DNA of 11,678 nucleotides from Hyphomicrobiales bacterium (GCA_015654965.1 JAATGD010000132.1:1-11678), one strand, 5' to 3'. Shown: positions 1 to 6,433, counted from the stretch's first letter. Translations and numbers: made by a program. Notes: generated from the sequence alone by a model not told the origin.

Positions 1-62
1 AGAGAACCCGTTTCCGCTTCGATCCACTTCACTTTTGCCGAATTGGACATGTGCAGGCTCAT
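1..62 (-). CDS. 5' end of an unidentified gene, cut by the window edge
   Basis: An open frame of 20 codons plus 2 bases runs off the left edge on the minus strand. It begins at ATG 62-60 and reads MSLHMSNSAKVKWIEAETGS. An AAAGGG-like ribosome binding site lies about 8 bases upstream (minus strand of 71-76), which favours this ATG over the in-frame ATG at 50. The piece is too short to assign a family. It is divergent from the plus-strand aldolase unit and shares about 250 bp of upstream DNA with it, so the two may be co-regulated. The call rests only on the start codon, the ribosome binding site and the absence of stops. Confidence 0.45.
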   Translation of the reverse strand, partial: MSLHMSNSAKVKWIEAETGS

Positions 63-316
63 TATTTGAACCCTTTATTTAAATATTAAGGGTGACTTAG
101 GTACGAGCTCTTGTCAATATAATTCACACGTTAAATAGAATGAGGACCACGGCGGCAAGCCCGGCCTATCGGTATTAACGGCTGTCTGTTTCTTCTGGCT
201 GGCAACGAAAATCCGGCGTTGGTATGCAAGTTCAAAACAGTTGCTTGACAGCACCGATATATTTTTTAACATGTTAATAAATTAAATAGATCGGGAGGGA
301 TATCAGGGTGGATCAA
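63..316. promoter_or_regulatory. Divergent intergenic region with candidate promoter and TTAACATGTTAA palindrome
   Basis: This 254-bp stretch separates the left-edge minus-strand gene from the plus-strand unit. It is AT-rich compared with the genes. It holds a consensus-like -35 hexamer TTGACA at 245-250. A perfect 12-bp palindrome TTAACATGTTAA follows at 266-277, where a -10 element would be expected. TTAA recurs at 266, 274 and 282, an exact 8-bp period. No good -10 hexamer lies 16-18 bp from TTGACA, so any promoter here is likely activator-dependent or non-canonical. A GGGAGGG run at 293-299 and AGGG at 305-308 precede the first reading frame. The promoter assignment is inference. Confidence 0.4.
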
Positions 317-448
317 ATGCCATATCTCGCCGTCAACTATTTGATCAATCTGGACGACCGTATCGATATCAGTATGCCTTGTCAGTACCTGCTCAAGACG
401 GTTCTGGACGCGGGCTTACAACCGGCCTGTAATGCGATGAAGGAGTGA
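317..448 (+). pseudogene. Truncated HpaF-like fragment (5-carboxymethyl-2-hydroxymuconate isomerase N-terminus)
   Basis: The frame runs from ATG 317 to TGA 446-448 and encodes 43 residues. It begins MPYLAVNYLINLDDRIDI and ends DAGLQPACNAMKE. The start resembles the first ~35 residues of 5-carboxymethyl-2-hydroxymuconate delta-isomerases: Met-Pro (the processed N-terminal Pro is the catalytic base of the tautomerase superfamily), then a first beta strand, an NL-DR-D segment, and a helix ending in a G-x-x-P turn. That enzyme is about 120-130 residues, so roughly two thirds is missing. AGGG at 305-308 is well spaced for ATG 317. A GTG at 308 in the same frame, served by GGGAGGG at 293-299, is an alternative start giving 46 residues. 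The stop lies 7 bp before the aldolase ATG, and the last codons contain the aldolase ribosome binding site, so it may still act in translational coupling. Family resemblance was judged by eye; it could instead be an unrelated small protein or leader peptide. Confidence 0.45.
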
Positions 449-455
449 ATGAACC

Positions 456-1262
456 ATGCCAGCCACCGGAAACTTGTTTAAACGGGCTTTGCAGAATGGG
501 CAGGCGCAGATCGGCCTCTGGCAGGCGCTCGCCAATGCCTATACGGTGGAAATCTGTGCGGATTCTGGCTATGACTGGCTATTGCTTGATGCCGAGCACG
601 CACCCAACGATGTGCCGCTTATCGTCTCGCAACTTCAGGCCATGAAGGGCACGGCAAGCCATGGGGTGATCCGTCCGCCAACAGGCGAGATCTGGATCAT
701 CAAGCAGATGCTTGACATCGGTGCCCAGACCCTGCTCATACCGATGGTCGAAAGCAGGGAAATGGCCGAAACCATGGTCAAGGCCGTCAGATATCCGCCG
801 CATGGCGTGCGGGGCGTCGGCGCAGCCCTCGCCCGCGCATCTGCCTTCAATCGTATTCCCGATTACCTGTCGACGGCCAATGATGAAATCTGCCTGCTCC
901 TGCAGGTCGAAAGCCGTGCCGGACTAGCCGCGCTCGACGCCATCGCATCGACAGATGGCGTGGATGGTGTCTTCATAGGCCCTGCCGATCTCGCAGCCGA
1001 CATGGGTTATCTTGGCAAGCCCGGAGTGCCAGAGGTGCAGGCGGAAGTCGAAAAAGCGCTCGCCAAAATCCAGTCTCACGGCAAGGCGGCGGGTATCCTG
1101 ACGGGCGATCTTTCGCTGGCCAAGCGCTATCTCGAACTCGGCGCGACCTTTGTTGCGATCGGCAACGACGTCTCCCTGCTTGCCAATGCCACCAGCAAGC
1201 TCCTCGATGATTTCAAAAAGGCGGATTCAGCCAGACCGCTTGACGATGTGAAGGTCTACTGA
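456..1262 (+). CDS. hpaI: HpaI/HpcH-type aldolase (4-hydroxy-2-oxoheptanedioate aldolase)
   Basis: The 268-residue protein is a class II, divalent-metal pyruvate aldolase. Family members cleave 4-hydroxy-2-oxoheptane-1,7-dioate to pyruvate and succinate semialdehyde, the last step of homoprotocatechuate (4-hydroxyphenylacetate) meta-cleavage, in the cytoplasm. It aligns almost without gaps to my recollection of E. coli HpaI. Shared blocks are the DAEHAPN segment (Asp45, catalytic base His48), Arg73 in VIRPP, the RYPPHGVRGVG phosphate/loop region near residue 108, LQVES with metal ligand Glu near 152, and GPADLAADMGY with metal ligand Asp near 178. Length matches the family (about 260). AAGGAG at 440-445 precedes ATG 456 by 10 bases; this choice beats the out-of-frame ATG at 449. 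No other homoprotocatechuate genes are intact in the window, so the true substrate may be another 4-hydroxy-2-oxoacid; members of this family are promiscuous. Family call firm, exact substrate less so. Confidence 0.87.
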   Translation: MPATGNLFKRALQNGQAQIGLWQALANAYTVEICADSGYDWLLLDAEHAPNDVPLIVSQLQAMKGTASHGVIRPPTGEIWIIKQMLDIGAQTLLIPMVESREMAETMVKAVRYPPHGVRGVGAALARASAFNRIPDYLSTANDEICLLLQVESRAGLAALDAIASTDGVDGVFIGPADLAADMGYLGKPGVPEVQAEVEKALAKIQSHGKAAGILTGDLSLAKRYLELGATFVAIGNDVSLLANATSKLLDDFKKADSARPLDDVKVY

Positions 1263-1390
1263 TCGACCGCAACGGTACGGGCCGCAGCATGGAAATTGTG
1301 CGCCTTATCCAGAGCAACCCGGTCATGCCTTCATCTGAAAGACGCTGATAACCTGTTTCCTACATAACCAATAACCAGTGTGAGGACACC

Positions 1391-1780
1391 ATGCGCAAGG
1401 CATTCGATATAATAAAGACCCATTACGATGCCAGCGACCGCCATGACATGGATGGCATGCTTGCCGACATAGCTCCGGATTGCCGCTGGACGGAGATGGA
1501 GGGTTTTCCCTGTGCTGGCACCTATGTCGGTCCACAGGAGATATTCAAAAATGTCTTTCAGGCGCTTGAGCTGATCTTCGATGATTTCACCTTCACGCTC
1601 GAACGTCTGCTCGATGCCGGCGACGATGCCGTTGCCATTGGATATTACAGCGCCACGAGCAAGCAGACCGGAAAGGCGTTCAAATCCCGCGTCGTACATG
1701 TCTGGGGCGTGCGGGAGAACAAGATCCGGCGTTTCGAGCAGTTCACGGATACGCTGAAAGTGGCTCAATCCATGCAATAA
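1391..1780 (+). CDS. SnoaL-like / NTF2-fold small protein
   Basis: This encodes a 129-residue protein with the pattern of a SnoaL-like (NTF2-superfamily) cone-shaped domain. It starts with an N-terminal helix (AFDIIKTHYDASDRHDMDGM), then a 'LADIAPDCRWTEMEGFPCAGTYVGPQEI' type turn-strand-helix segment around residues 24-51, and finishes with curved beta strands (AVAIGYYSATSKQTGKAF, SRVVHVWGVRENKIRRFEQFTD). Such proteins can be isomerases, hydratases or cyclases, or bind small ligands; sequence alone does not say which. The start at ATG 1391 has a GAGG at 1382-1385 close upstream. It lies 128 bp after the aldolase stop on the same strand with no clear terminator between, so co-transcription is likely. 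The context suggests a role in the same catabolic route. Fold assignment is fairly confident; no function is assigned. Confidence 0.75.
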   Translation: MRKAFDIIKTHYDASDRHDMDGMLADIAPDCRWTEMEGFPCAGTYVGPQEIFKNVFQALELIFDDFTFTLERLLDAGDDAVAIGYYSATSKQTGKAFKSRVVHVWGVRENKIRRFEQFTDTLKVAQSMQ

Positions 1781-1825
1781 AATTGGATGCGCCCTGCCCG
1801 TCTTGTAGGATTGATAAACCTTCGC

Positions 1826-1862
1826 CTTTCGCCCTTGCGCTTGTCTGTTGCAAGGGCGAAAG
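1826..1862. terminator. Strong hairpin between convergent genes, probable bidirectional terminator
   Basis: A perfect 13-bp inverted repeat, CTTTCGCCCTTGC at 1826-1838 and its complement at 1850-1862, encloses an 11-base loop. It lies between the SnoaL-like gene (stop 1780) and the convergent GMC oxidoreductase gene (stop 1966), where a shared transcription stop is expected. No long T run follows on either strand, so it may be a rho-assisted stop or an RNA 3'-end stabiliser instead of a classic intrinsic terminator. Confidence 0.55.
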
Positions 1863-1863
1863 C

Positions 1864-1895
1864 CACGCTGAGGGAAAGACACGCTGACGGAAAGA
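1864..1895. repeat. Perfectly abutting 16-bp tandem repeat (two units)
   Basis: CACGCTGAGGGAAAGA at 1864-1879 is followed directly by CACGCTGACGGAAAGA at 1880-1895, with one mismatch in 16. It sits in the convergent intergenic gap directly after the hairpin. It looks like a local duplication; no function can be read from it. Confidence 0.6.
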
Positions 1896-1965
1896 GCGGA
1901 CGCAAAAGTAATACCGGATATTTTCCCGTCACGAGCACCGGCTCCCTTCTCTATCAACTTTCGAC

Positions 1966-3561
1966 TTAGCCGGAAATCGCCTTTCCTGTCATGAAGGCGG
2001 CAGCTCTGGCCGCGATCATCATCGTGGGCGCATTGGTATTCCCCGACACAAGTGTCGGCATCACAGAGGCGTCGCAGATGCGTAATCCCTCGATGCCGTG
2101 CACCTTCAGGTCGGGTCCGACGACGGCCATGCGATCATCGGATCGCCCCATGCGCGCGGTTCCCGAAGGATGGAATACGGTCTTGCAGGATTGGCGGATA
2201 TAATCGCGCAAGGCGGTTGGATCTTTTTCGATACCGGGCCTCGGCAACACCCGGCGTTTGACCAGTCTGGCGAGGGCTGGCGCTTCAAGGATGCGGATCG
2301 CCATTTCCACGCCACGCACCAGAGTTTCAATATCTGCGGAATCGGAAAGCAAATTGGCATTGAAATCCGTCTGCGCGTTCGGATCGGCGCTCTTCAACCT
2401 TATCCAGCCGCGTGAACGCGGACGCAGATAGCATGGCCCGATGCTCAGACCGTGACCGGGTTCCAGATCGCGGTCGACAAAACCGATCAGAACCGGAAGG
2501 ACATGGAATTGGACATCCGGCTGTCCGGTGCCGGCCGTATCGACAAATCCACCGCATTCAACGACGTTCGATGACAGAAGCCCGCGATGGGTAGTCAGAT
2601 AGCGCAGCATATGCCCGACAGCCCGCAGACCCTTGTCATGGCCAAGGATCGAGATCGGTTCATATGTCTCACCCTGCACCGGGACTTCGAGATGGTCCTG
2701 ATAATTACTGCCGACTCCGGGCAGATCGGCAACGACCCTGATGCTGAGCGAGGAAAGATGTTCGCCATCACCAACCCCAGACAATTGCAGAATCTTCGGA
2801 GTTGCGATGGCACCCACTGTCAGCGCGATCTCGCGGGAGGCCTTGAATACCGTGCCATCGAGCAGTGCAACGCCCGTCGCCCTAAGCCCTTCAAAAAGAA
2901 TGCGGGCGACTTTGCGTTCCGTCAGCACGGTCAGGTTCGGTCGCATTTCCGCTTCACGCAGAAAAGCCTGCGCTGAACTCCAACGGCGGCCTCCATAGGT
3001 CGTGCTTTGATAAAAGCCGACCCCGGCCTGATCCGCGCCGTTGAAATCATCATTAAGCGGAAGGCCGATCTCGGTCGCAGCCTTGATAAAGGCTTCACTC
3101 AAAGGATGCCGATGGCGGGGATCGGAAACATGCAGCGCCCCTTCCCTGCCATGAAACGCCCCGCTCAGCCGCTCGTTGTTTTCCAGCGAGCGGAATGCGG
3201 GAAGCACATCGTCATAAGACCAGCCCTGGCAGCCCATCTGTGCCCAGCTGTCATAGTCGTTGCGATGCCCGCGAATATAGATCATCGCATTCACGGAACT
3301 GCCGCCGCCCAGAACATTGCCTTGCGGCACGATGCTCGGTCGGCCATTCAATCCCTTGTCGGGGTTCGAGGCATAGGGATGGATGTCCTTCCCCTTGCCC
3401 AGCACCTTGAAGAAGGTGGCCGGGATATGAATCCACGGGTCGGAATCGCGACGGCCCGACTCGATCAGCAGCACCTTATGTGCAGGATTTTCCGAAAGCC
3501 GGTTCGCCAACACGCAGCCCGCGGATCCGGCACCGATGATGATATAATCGTAACGTGTCAT
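1966..3561 (-). CDS. GMC-family FAD-dependent alcohol dehydrogenase (choline dehydrogenase-like)
   Basis: The 531-residue protein is a glucose-methanol-choline oxidoreductase. Members oxidise an alcohol to an aldehyde using FAD. It opens with the ADP-binding beta-alpha-beta fold YDYIIIGAGSAG (GxGxxG at residues 10-15). An acidic Glu near 34 contacts the ribose. The GMC signature 1 region, GGGSSVNAMIYIRG, is at 85-98, and the C-terminal FAD/active-site block has catalytic His464 (VFHPSGTARMG) and Asn510 (SGNTNAPTMMIA). Length matches the family (530-560). No signal peptide is seen, so it is cytoplasmic or membrane-associated. Its ATG (3561) is 3 bp from the stop of the aldehyde dehydrogenase gene, a coupled arrangement, and its own ribosome binding site is weak (GAG). 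Pairing with an aldehyde dehydrogenase implies alcohol-to-acid oxidation. Choline is possible, but no BetB-like or transporter context supports it. Substrate unknown. Confidence 0.88.
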   Translation of the reverse strand: MTRYDYIIIGAGSAGCVLANRLSENPAHKVLLIESGRRDSDPWIHIPATFFKVLGKGKDIHPYASNPDKGLNGRPSIVPQGNVLGGGSSVNAMIYIRGHRNDYDSWAQMGCQGWSYDDVLPAFRSLENNERLSGAFHGREGALHVSDPRHRHPLSEAFIKAATEIGLPLNDDFNGADQAGVGFYQSTTYGGRRWSSAQAFLREAEMRPNLTVLTERKVARILFEGLRATGVALLDGTVFKASREIALTVGAIATPKILQLSGVGDGEHLSSLSIRVVADLPGVGSNYQDHLEVPVQGETYEPISILGHDKGLRAVGHMLRYLTTHRGLLSSNVVECGGFVDTAGTGQPDVQFHVLPVLIGFVDRDLEPGHGLSIGPCYLRPRSRGWIRLKSADPNAQTDFNANLLSDSADIETLVRGVEMAIRILEAPALARLVKRRVLPRPGIEKDPTALRDYIRQSCKTVFHPSGTARMGRSDDRMAVVGPDLKVHGIEGLRICDASVMPTLVSGNTNAPTMMIAARAAAFMTGKAISG

Positions 3562-3564
3562 GGC

Positions 3565-4971
3565 TCAGCTCAATACAGTCTGGATTGTGGTGAATTCCTT
3601 CACGCCTTCCAAGTCGAACTCGACACCGATCCCGGAGTGCTTGACACCGCCGAAAGGCGCATTGGGCTGGATCGCGCCATGCTTGTTGATCCAGACCGAA
3701 CCGCATTCGAGCTGAACCGCATAGCGCTTCGCTTTTGCCACATCGGAAGACCAGACAGAGCCGCCAAGGCCTGCCGGATTCCGGTTGGCGCGGGCAATGA
3801 CTTCATCGATATCGTTATAGCGGATGATCGGCAGGACCGGACCGAACTGCTCTTCGTCCACCAGCCGCACACCATCATCGACATCAGCGACGAGCGTGAC
3901 CGGATAAAAATAGCCGGGACGGTCCATCGGCGCGCCGCCAGTCAGGATACGGGCTCCATGCGCGCGCGCATCATCCACCAGTTCACGCACCTTGTTGAAC
4001 TGCATCTCGTTCTGCAATGGTCCAAGAATACTCGTCTCGTCCAGACCGTCACCGATATTGACGCCGGATGCATAATCTGCAAGGCCGCGGCAAACCTCTT
4101 CATAGATGCTGTCATGCACATAGAGACGCTTGAGCGCCGCACAGGTCTGGCCATTATTGATGAAGGCGCCCCAGAACAAACCTTCTATGATCGCCTTTGG
4201 ATCGGCGTCAGGCAGGACGATCCCGGCATCGTTGCCGCCAAGCTCCAGCGTCAGTCGCTTGAGGGTCGCGGCCGCCGAAGCCATGACCTTCCTGCCGGTT
4301 TCTGTCGAGCCGGTAAAAACCAGCTTGGCGATGCCCGGATGGGTGGAAAGCACTCCACCGACGCTGTTTTCACCGGTAATGACGTTGACGACACCAGCCG
4401 GCAGCACCTCATTTATGAGTGCGACGAGCCGGATGGTCGACAATGGCGTCAAAGGCGACGGTTTGATGACGACCGTGTTACCGGTGCGCACAGCCGGTAT
4501 GATATGCCAGCAGGCGATCATCACCGGCCAGTTCCATGGCGTGATCGAACCGACGACGCCGATCGGCTTGCGATGCAGCTCCACCCGCCCCTGATCATTG
4601 TCCTGCAGGATTTCGACGGGCAGATCAAGTTCAGCGGTATGGCGCGTCCAGGCGATCGCCCCGTCGATCTCGAAACGCGAGCCCATACCGTTGAGAGGCT
4701 TTCCTTGCTCAAGCGTCAGGAGCCGGGCAAGTTCCTCGGCATGCTCGGCGATCTTATCCGCAATGGCGTGGCACGCCCTGGCCCTATTCTCGCTCGATGT
4801 CTGCGACCAGTTCCCGAAAGCTTGCGCGGCAGCGGCAATCGCATGATCGATATCCGCTTCGCTGGCCAGCGGCATATAGCCAACCACATCGCCATTCGAG
4901 GGATTCGCAACCGGTGCATGGTGGGACGCGGCGACAGACTTGCCGTCGATAAGCAGACTATACTGCTTCAT
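3565..4971 (-). CDS. NAD(P)-dependent aldehyde dehydrogenase
   Basis: The 468-residue protein is a full-length member of the aldehyde dehydrogenase superfamily, which oxidises aldehydes to carboxylic acids. Key features are TPWNWP with the oxyanion Asn147, VIKPSP with Lys170 for cofactor binding, the Rossmann turn FTGSTETG near 219-226, general base Glu243 in LELGGN, catalytic Cys277 in NNGQTC, and the EEQFGPV cofactor Glu near 385. All catalytic residues are present. The ATG at 4971 has a strong GGAGG ribosome binding site at 4981-4985. It is the first gene of a pair with the GMC alcohol dehydrogenase, and lies 115 bp downstream of the AraC-type regulator gene with a repeat array between them. 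The likely role is oxidation of the aldehyde made by the GMC enzyme. The FeaR-like neighbour suggests an aryl-acetaldehyde as a candidate substrate, by inference only. Confidence 0.9.
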   Translation of the reverse strand: MKQYSLLIDGKSVAASHHAPVANPSNGDVVGYMPLASEADIDHAIAAAAQAFGNWSQTSSENRARACHAIADKIAEHAEELARLLTLEQGKPLNGMGSRFEIDGAIAWTRHTAELDLPVEILQDNDQGRVELHRKPIGVVGSITPWNWPVMIACWHIIPAVRTGNTVVIKPSPLTPLSTIRLVALINEVLPAGVVNVITGENSVGGVLSTHPGIAKLVFTGSTETGRKVMASAAATLKRLTLELGGNDAGIVLPDADPKAIIEGLFWGAFINNGQTCAALKRLYVHDSIYEEVCRGLADYASGVNIGDGLDETSILGPLQNEMQFNKVRELVDDARAHGARILTGGAPMDRPGYFYPVTLVADVDDGVRLVDEEQFGPVLPIIRYNDIDEVIARANRNPAGLGGSVWSSDVAKAKRYAVQLECGSVWINKHGAIQPNAPFGGVKHSGIGVEFDLEGVKEFTTIQTVLS

Positions 4972-4995
4972 GATCTTTTCCTCCCGTGATTTTTG

Positions 4996-5053
4996 CCAAG
5001 ACTATGGTACCGACCGCAAGACCCGTCTTGGGGAGGGACGCATCCCGTCTTGG
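4996..5053 (-). promoter_or_regulatory. Candidate AraC-type operator/promoter: four GTCTTG/CAAGAC copies before the aldehyde dehydrogenase gene
   Basis: Within 58 bp there are CAAGAC at 4997-5002 and 5017-5022, and GTCTTG at 5025-5030 and 5047-5052. The two GTCTTG copies belong to a 10-bp direct repeat, CCCGTCTTGG at 5022-5031 and 5044-5053, spaced 22 bp, about two helical turns. The inner pair forms the palindrome CAAGACCCGTCTTG (5017-5030). On the minus strand a CATAGT -10-like hexamer at 5001-5006 would put the -35 position on the inner repeat, the usual place for an AraC/XylS activator. The position, 30-80 bp before the gene, and the adjacent AraC gene make a regulator-binding site likely. 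Binding is inferred. Confidence 0.5.
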
Positions 5054-5086
5054 ACTGAAGCGCATTCCATGTCCCAGTCCGGGCCC

Positions 5087-6073
5087 TCAGTCCGGCAGAT
5101 AACCCGTCCCGACGGCATGAAGCAACTCGCCCGGCGCGCAATCGAACAGTTTCCTGAAGCTGCGATTGAAATAGGAAATGTCGTTGAACCCGGACGAATA
5201 GGCAATTTCGGCTATCGTCATCGACTTGCGCTGCCCCTTGAGCTGCTCGATCTTTTCGCGCGCAAATCGCAGACGTTTGTCGCGGATGACGGTCGTGCAG
5301 GTCATGCCCATGCTCTGAAAATCCTGCTGCAGGGTACGCAGCGATACACCAAGCCGTGTCGCCAGCCATTTGGCGCTGAGATCGCTGTCAGCGAGATATT
5401 TGTCGATGAGTATATCGGCCATGTGCAAACGCTGGCTCGCACTGTCATGCAATATGTTCATACTGGCTGTCTGAATGCCGGTCGAAAGGAACGCCTGACG
5501 GGTCGCGTCAAACATCAACTGGCGCAGATTCGGCGATGCCATGTCATTTTCCGGCATTGTCATCATCTTGGCGATCAGCGCGCGCAGCATCAGCGCCATC
5601 GGGTCGCGGGCTTCAAGTTTGCGGGCGACATCAAAACTGATCCTGCTATTGGAATACATCAGTTGCCGCGGCAGATGCAGCGACAGATGATTGGAGAAAT
5701 GCCCATGGAAGTGGAAGGTCGTCGGTCGCGCGGAATCGACAAGAATGCATTCGCCGACATTGAGGATATTCTGTCGACCGGAATGCTCTATAGCGCAAAT
5801 ACCTTCCAATTGCAGGACCAGGAACAGATTTTCGTTAGAATCCTGACGGATATCGCTCCAGTCTCGGTGGACATAATCGAGATCATTGGAGATATGCGCA
5901 ACCTCCATGCCGCATAGATTGATACGGCTAGCCGTGCCGACGACACTATCGCCTCGCTGCAAGGTGTGCGGATTAAAGTTGCCACAAATGTTTTGAAGAT
6001 CATCCGCCCATTGATCGTATGGGGTCGGTGGCCAATTCCGATCAACCAGTCTGCGGTTCTGCAACAGCTCCAA
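5087..6073 (-). CDS. AraC-family transcriptional regulator, FeaR-like
   Basis: The protein has an N-terminal AraC-binding-like (cupin-type) ligand domain and a C-terminal double helix-turn-helix. From this start it has 328 residues. The first HTH, LSAKWLATRLGVSLRTLQQ, is near 232-250 and the second is in MTIAEIAYSSGFNDISYFNR-SFRK near 285-309, ending with the family's FxxCPGE-like FDCAPGEL. The domain layout is that of FeaR, which activates aromatic amine/aldehyde catabolic genes in E. coli. The frame is open to 6115 with no ATG. I chose TTG 6073 because GGGAGG at 6079-6084 lies 5 bases upstream; TTG 6100 (337 residues) has no ribosome binding site. It is followed by the aldehyde dehydrogenase gene on the same strand, its probable target, across a repeat-rich gap. 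The effector is unknown. Confidence 0.83.
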   Translation of the reverse strand: MELLQNRRLVDRNWPPTPYDQWADDLQNICGNFNPHTLQRGDSVVGTASRINLCGMEVAHISNDLDYVHRDWSDIRQDSNENLFLVLQLEGICAIEHSGRQNILNVGECILVDSARPTTFHFHGHFSNHLSLHLPRQLMYSNSRISFDVARKLEARDPMALMLRALIAKMMTMPENDMASPNLRQLMFDATRQAFLSTGIQTASMNILHDSASQRLHMADILIDKYLADSDLSAKWLATRLGVSLRTLQQDFQSMGMTCTTVIRDKRLRFAREKIEQLKGQRKSMTIAEIAYSSGFNDISYFNRSFRKLFDCAPGELLHAVGTGYLPD

Positions 6074-6141
6074 CTCTGCCTCCCAACAGTGCCAGCACAA
6101 TGAAAGACTGCATCAGATAGCCGGAGTCGTCAATAAAATAC

Positions 6142-6153
6142 TTAACATATTAA
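6142..6153. promoter_or_regulatory. TTAACATATTAA near-palindrome upstream of the AraC-type gene
   Basis: TTAACATATTAAT at 6142-6154 matches TTAACATGTTAAT at 266-278 in 12 of 13 positions. One copy lies about 70 bp before the regulator start and the other about 40 bp before the aldolase unit. Shared AT-rich near-palindromes before two units of one cluster suggest a common operator, perhaps for this regulator's autoregulation. This is inference from two copies. Confidence 0.35.
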
Positions 6154-6247
6154 TGAAAAGTCGGCAAAAGGCCGTGTTTCAAAAATTGTCCACACTTCCG
6201 GCATCAACGAGGAGCCTCTACAGACGCTCGTACCGAACGATGCCATG

Positions 6248-6265
6248 TGATCAAAATGATCAAAA
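6248..6265. repeat. Tandem 9-bp repeat, TGATCAAAA twice
   Basis: TGATCAAAA occurs twice back to back, giving two TGATCA palindromes 9 bp apart. It lies in the roughly 200-bp gap between the AraC-type gene and the tRNA terminator, which otherwise shows no convincing gene. A regulatory role is possible but unsupported. Confidence 0.4.
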
Positions 6266-6298
6266 CCATGCGGAAGGAACAAATCGGGTAAGATTTGT

Positions 6299-6326
6299 AA
6301 AAAGTTGGGCAGGCTGTAAAGCCGCC
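6299..6326 (-). terminator. Probable intrinsic terminator of the tRNA-Lys transcript
   Basis: Read on the minus strand, a hairpin with arms at 6320-6326 and 6308-6315 (GGCGGCT paired with AGCC-GCC, one bulged base, 4-base loop) is followed after a few bases by TTTTT (6299-6303). It lies about 35-60 bp past the tRNA 3' end. The stem is short and the T run is slightly displaced, so confidence is moderate. Confidence 0.45.
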
Positions 6327-6357
6327 TATTCCAGATTAAGTGCTAAGTCGTTGATTT

Positions 6358-6433
6358 TGGTGAGCGCGCAGGGATTCGAACCCTGGACCTACTGATTAAA
6401 AGTCAGTTGCTCTACCGGCTGAGCTACGCGCTC
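6358..6433 (-). tRNA. tRNA-Lys (anticodon TTT)
   Basis: The minus strand folds as a complete cloverleaf. The acceptor stem is GAGCGCG/CGCGCTC, the D arm GCTC...GAGC, the anticodon arm ACTGA-CTTTTAA-TCAGT with anticodon TTT, the variable loop AGGTC, and the T arm CAGGG-TTCGAAT-CCCTG. The mature body is 73 bases (6361-6433) and CCA is encoded at 6358-6360. All stems pair fully. The TTT anticodon reads AAA and AAG lysine codons. The gene is alone, with its own promoter upstream. Its 3' end faces the catabolic gene cluster, the side on which integrative elements usually insert. Confidence 0.97.

Noticed and set aside
266..285. CtrA-type site (TTAA-N7-TTAA) in the left intergenic region
   Set aside because: The TTAA elements are spaced by 4 and 12 bases, not 7, so the CtrA consensus is not met.
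1331..1957. 208-codon minus-strand frame across the SnoaL-like gene
   Set aside because: It overlaps a plausible NTF2-fold gene and the convergent terminator hairpin, and the product is not recognisable.
3007..4989. 660-codon open frame on the plus strand opposite the GMC and aldehyde dehydrogenase genes
   Set aside because: It is antisense to two genes with complete catalytic motifs, spans their junction, and its product has no recognisable domain. Long antisense frames are expected in GC-rich coding DNA.
5017..5053. Terminator of the AraC-type gene formed by the CAAGACCCGTCTTG palindrome
   Set aside because: No T run follows on the minus strand, and the direct-repeat spacing fits an operator better.
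4940..5917. 325-codon plus-strand frame opposite the AraC-type gene
   Set aside because: It is a shadow of the regulator gene, which shows clear double HTH motifs. There is no ribosome binding site or family resemblance.
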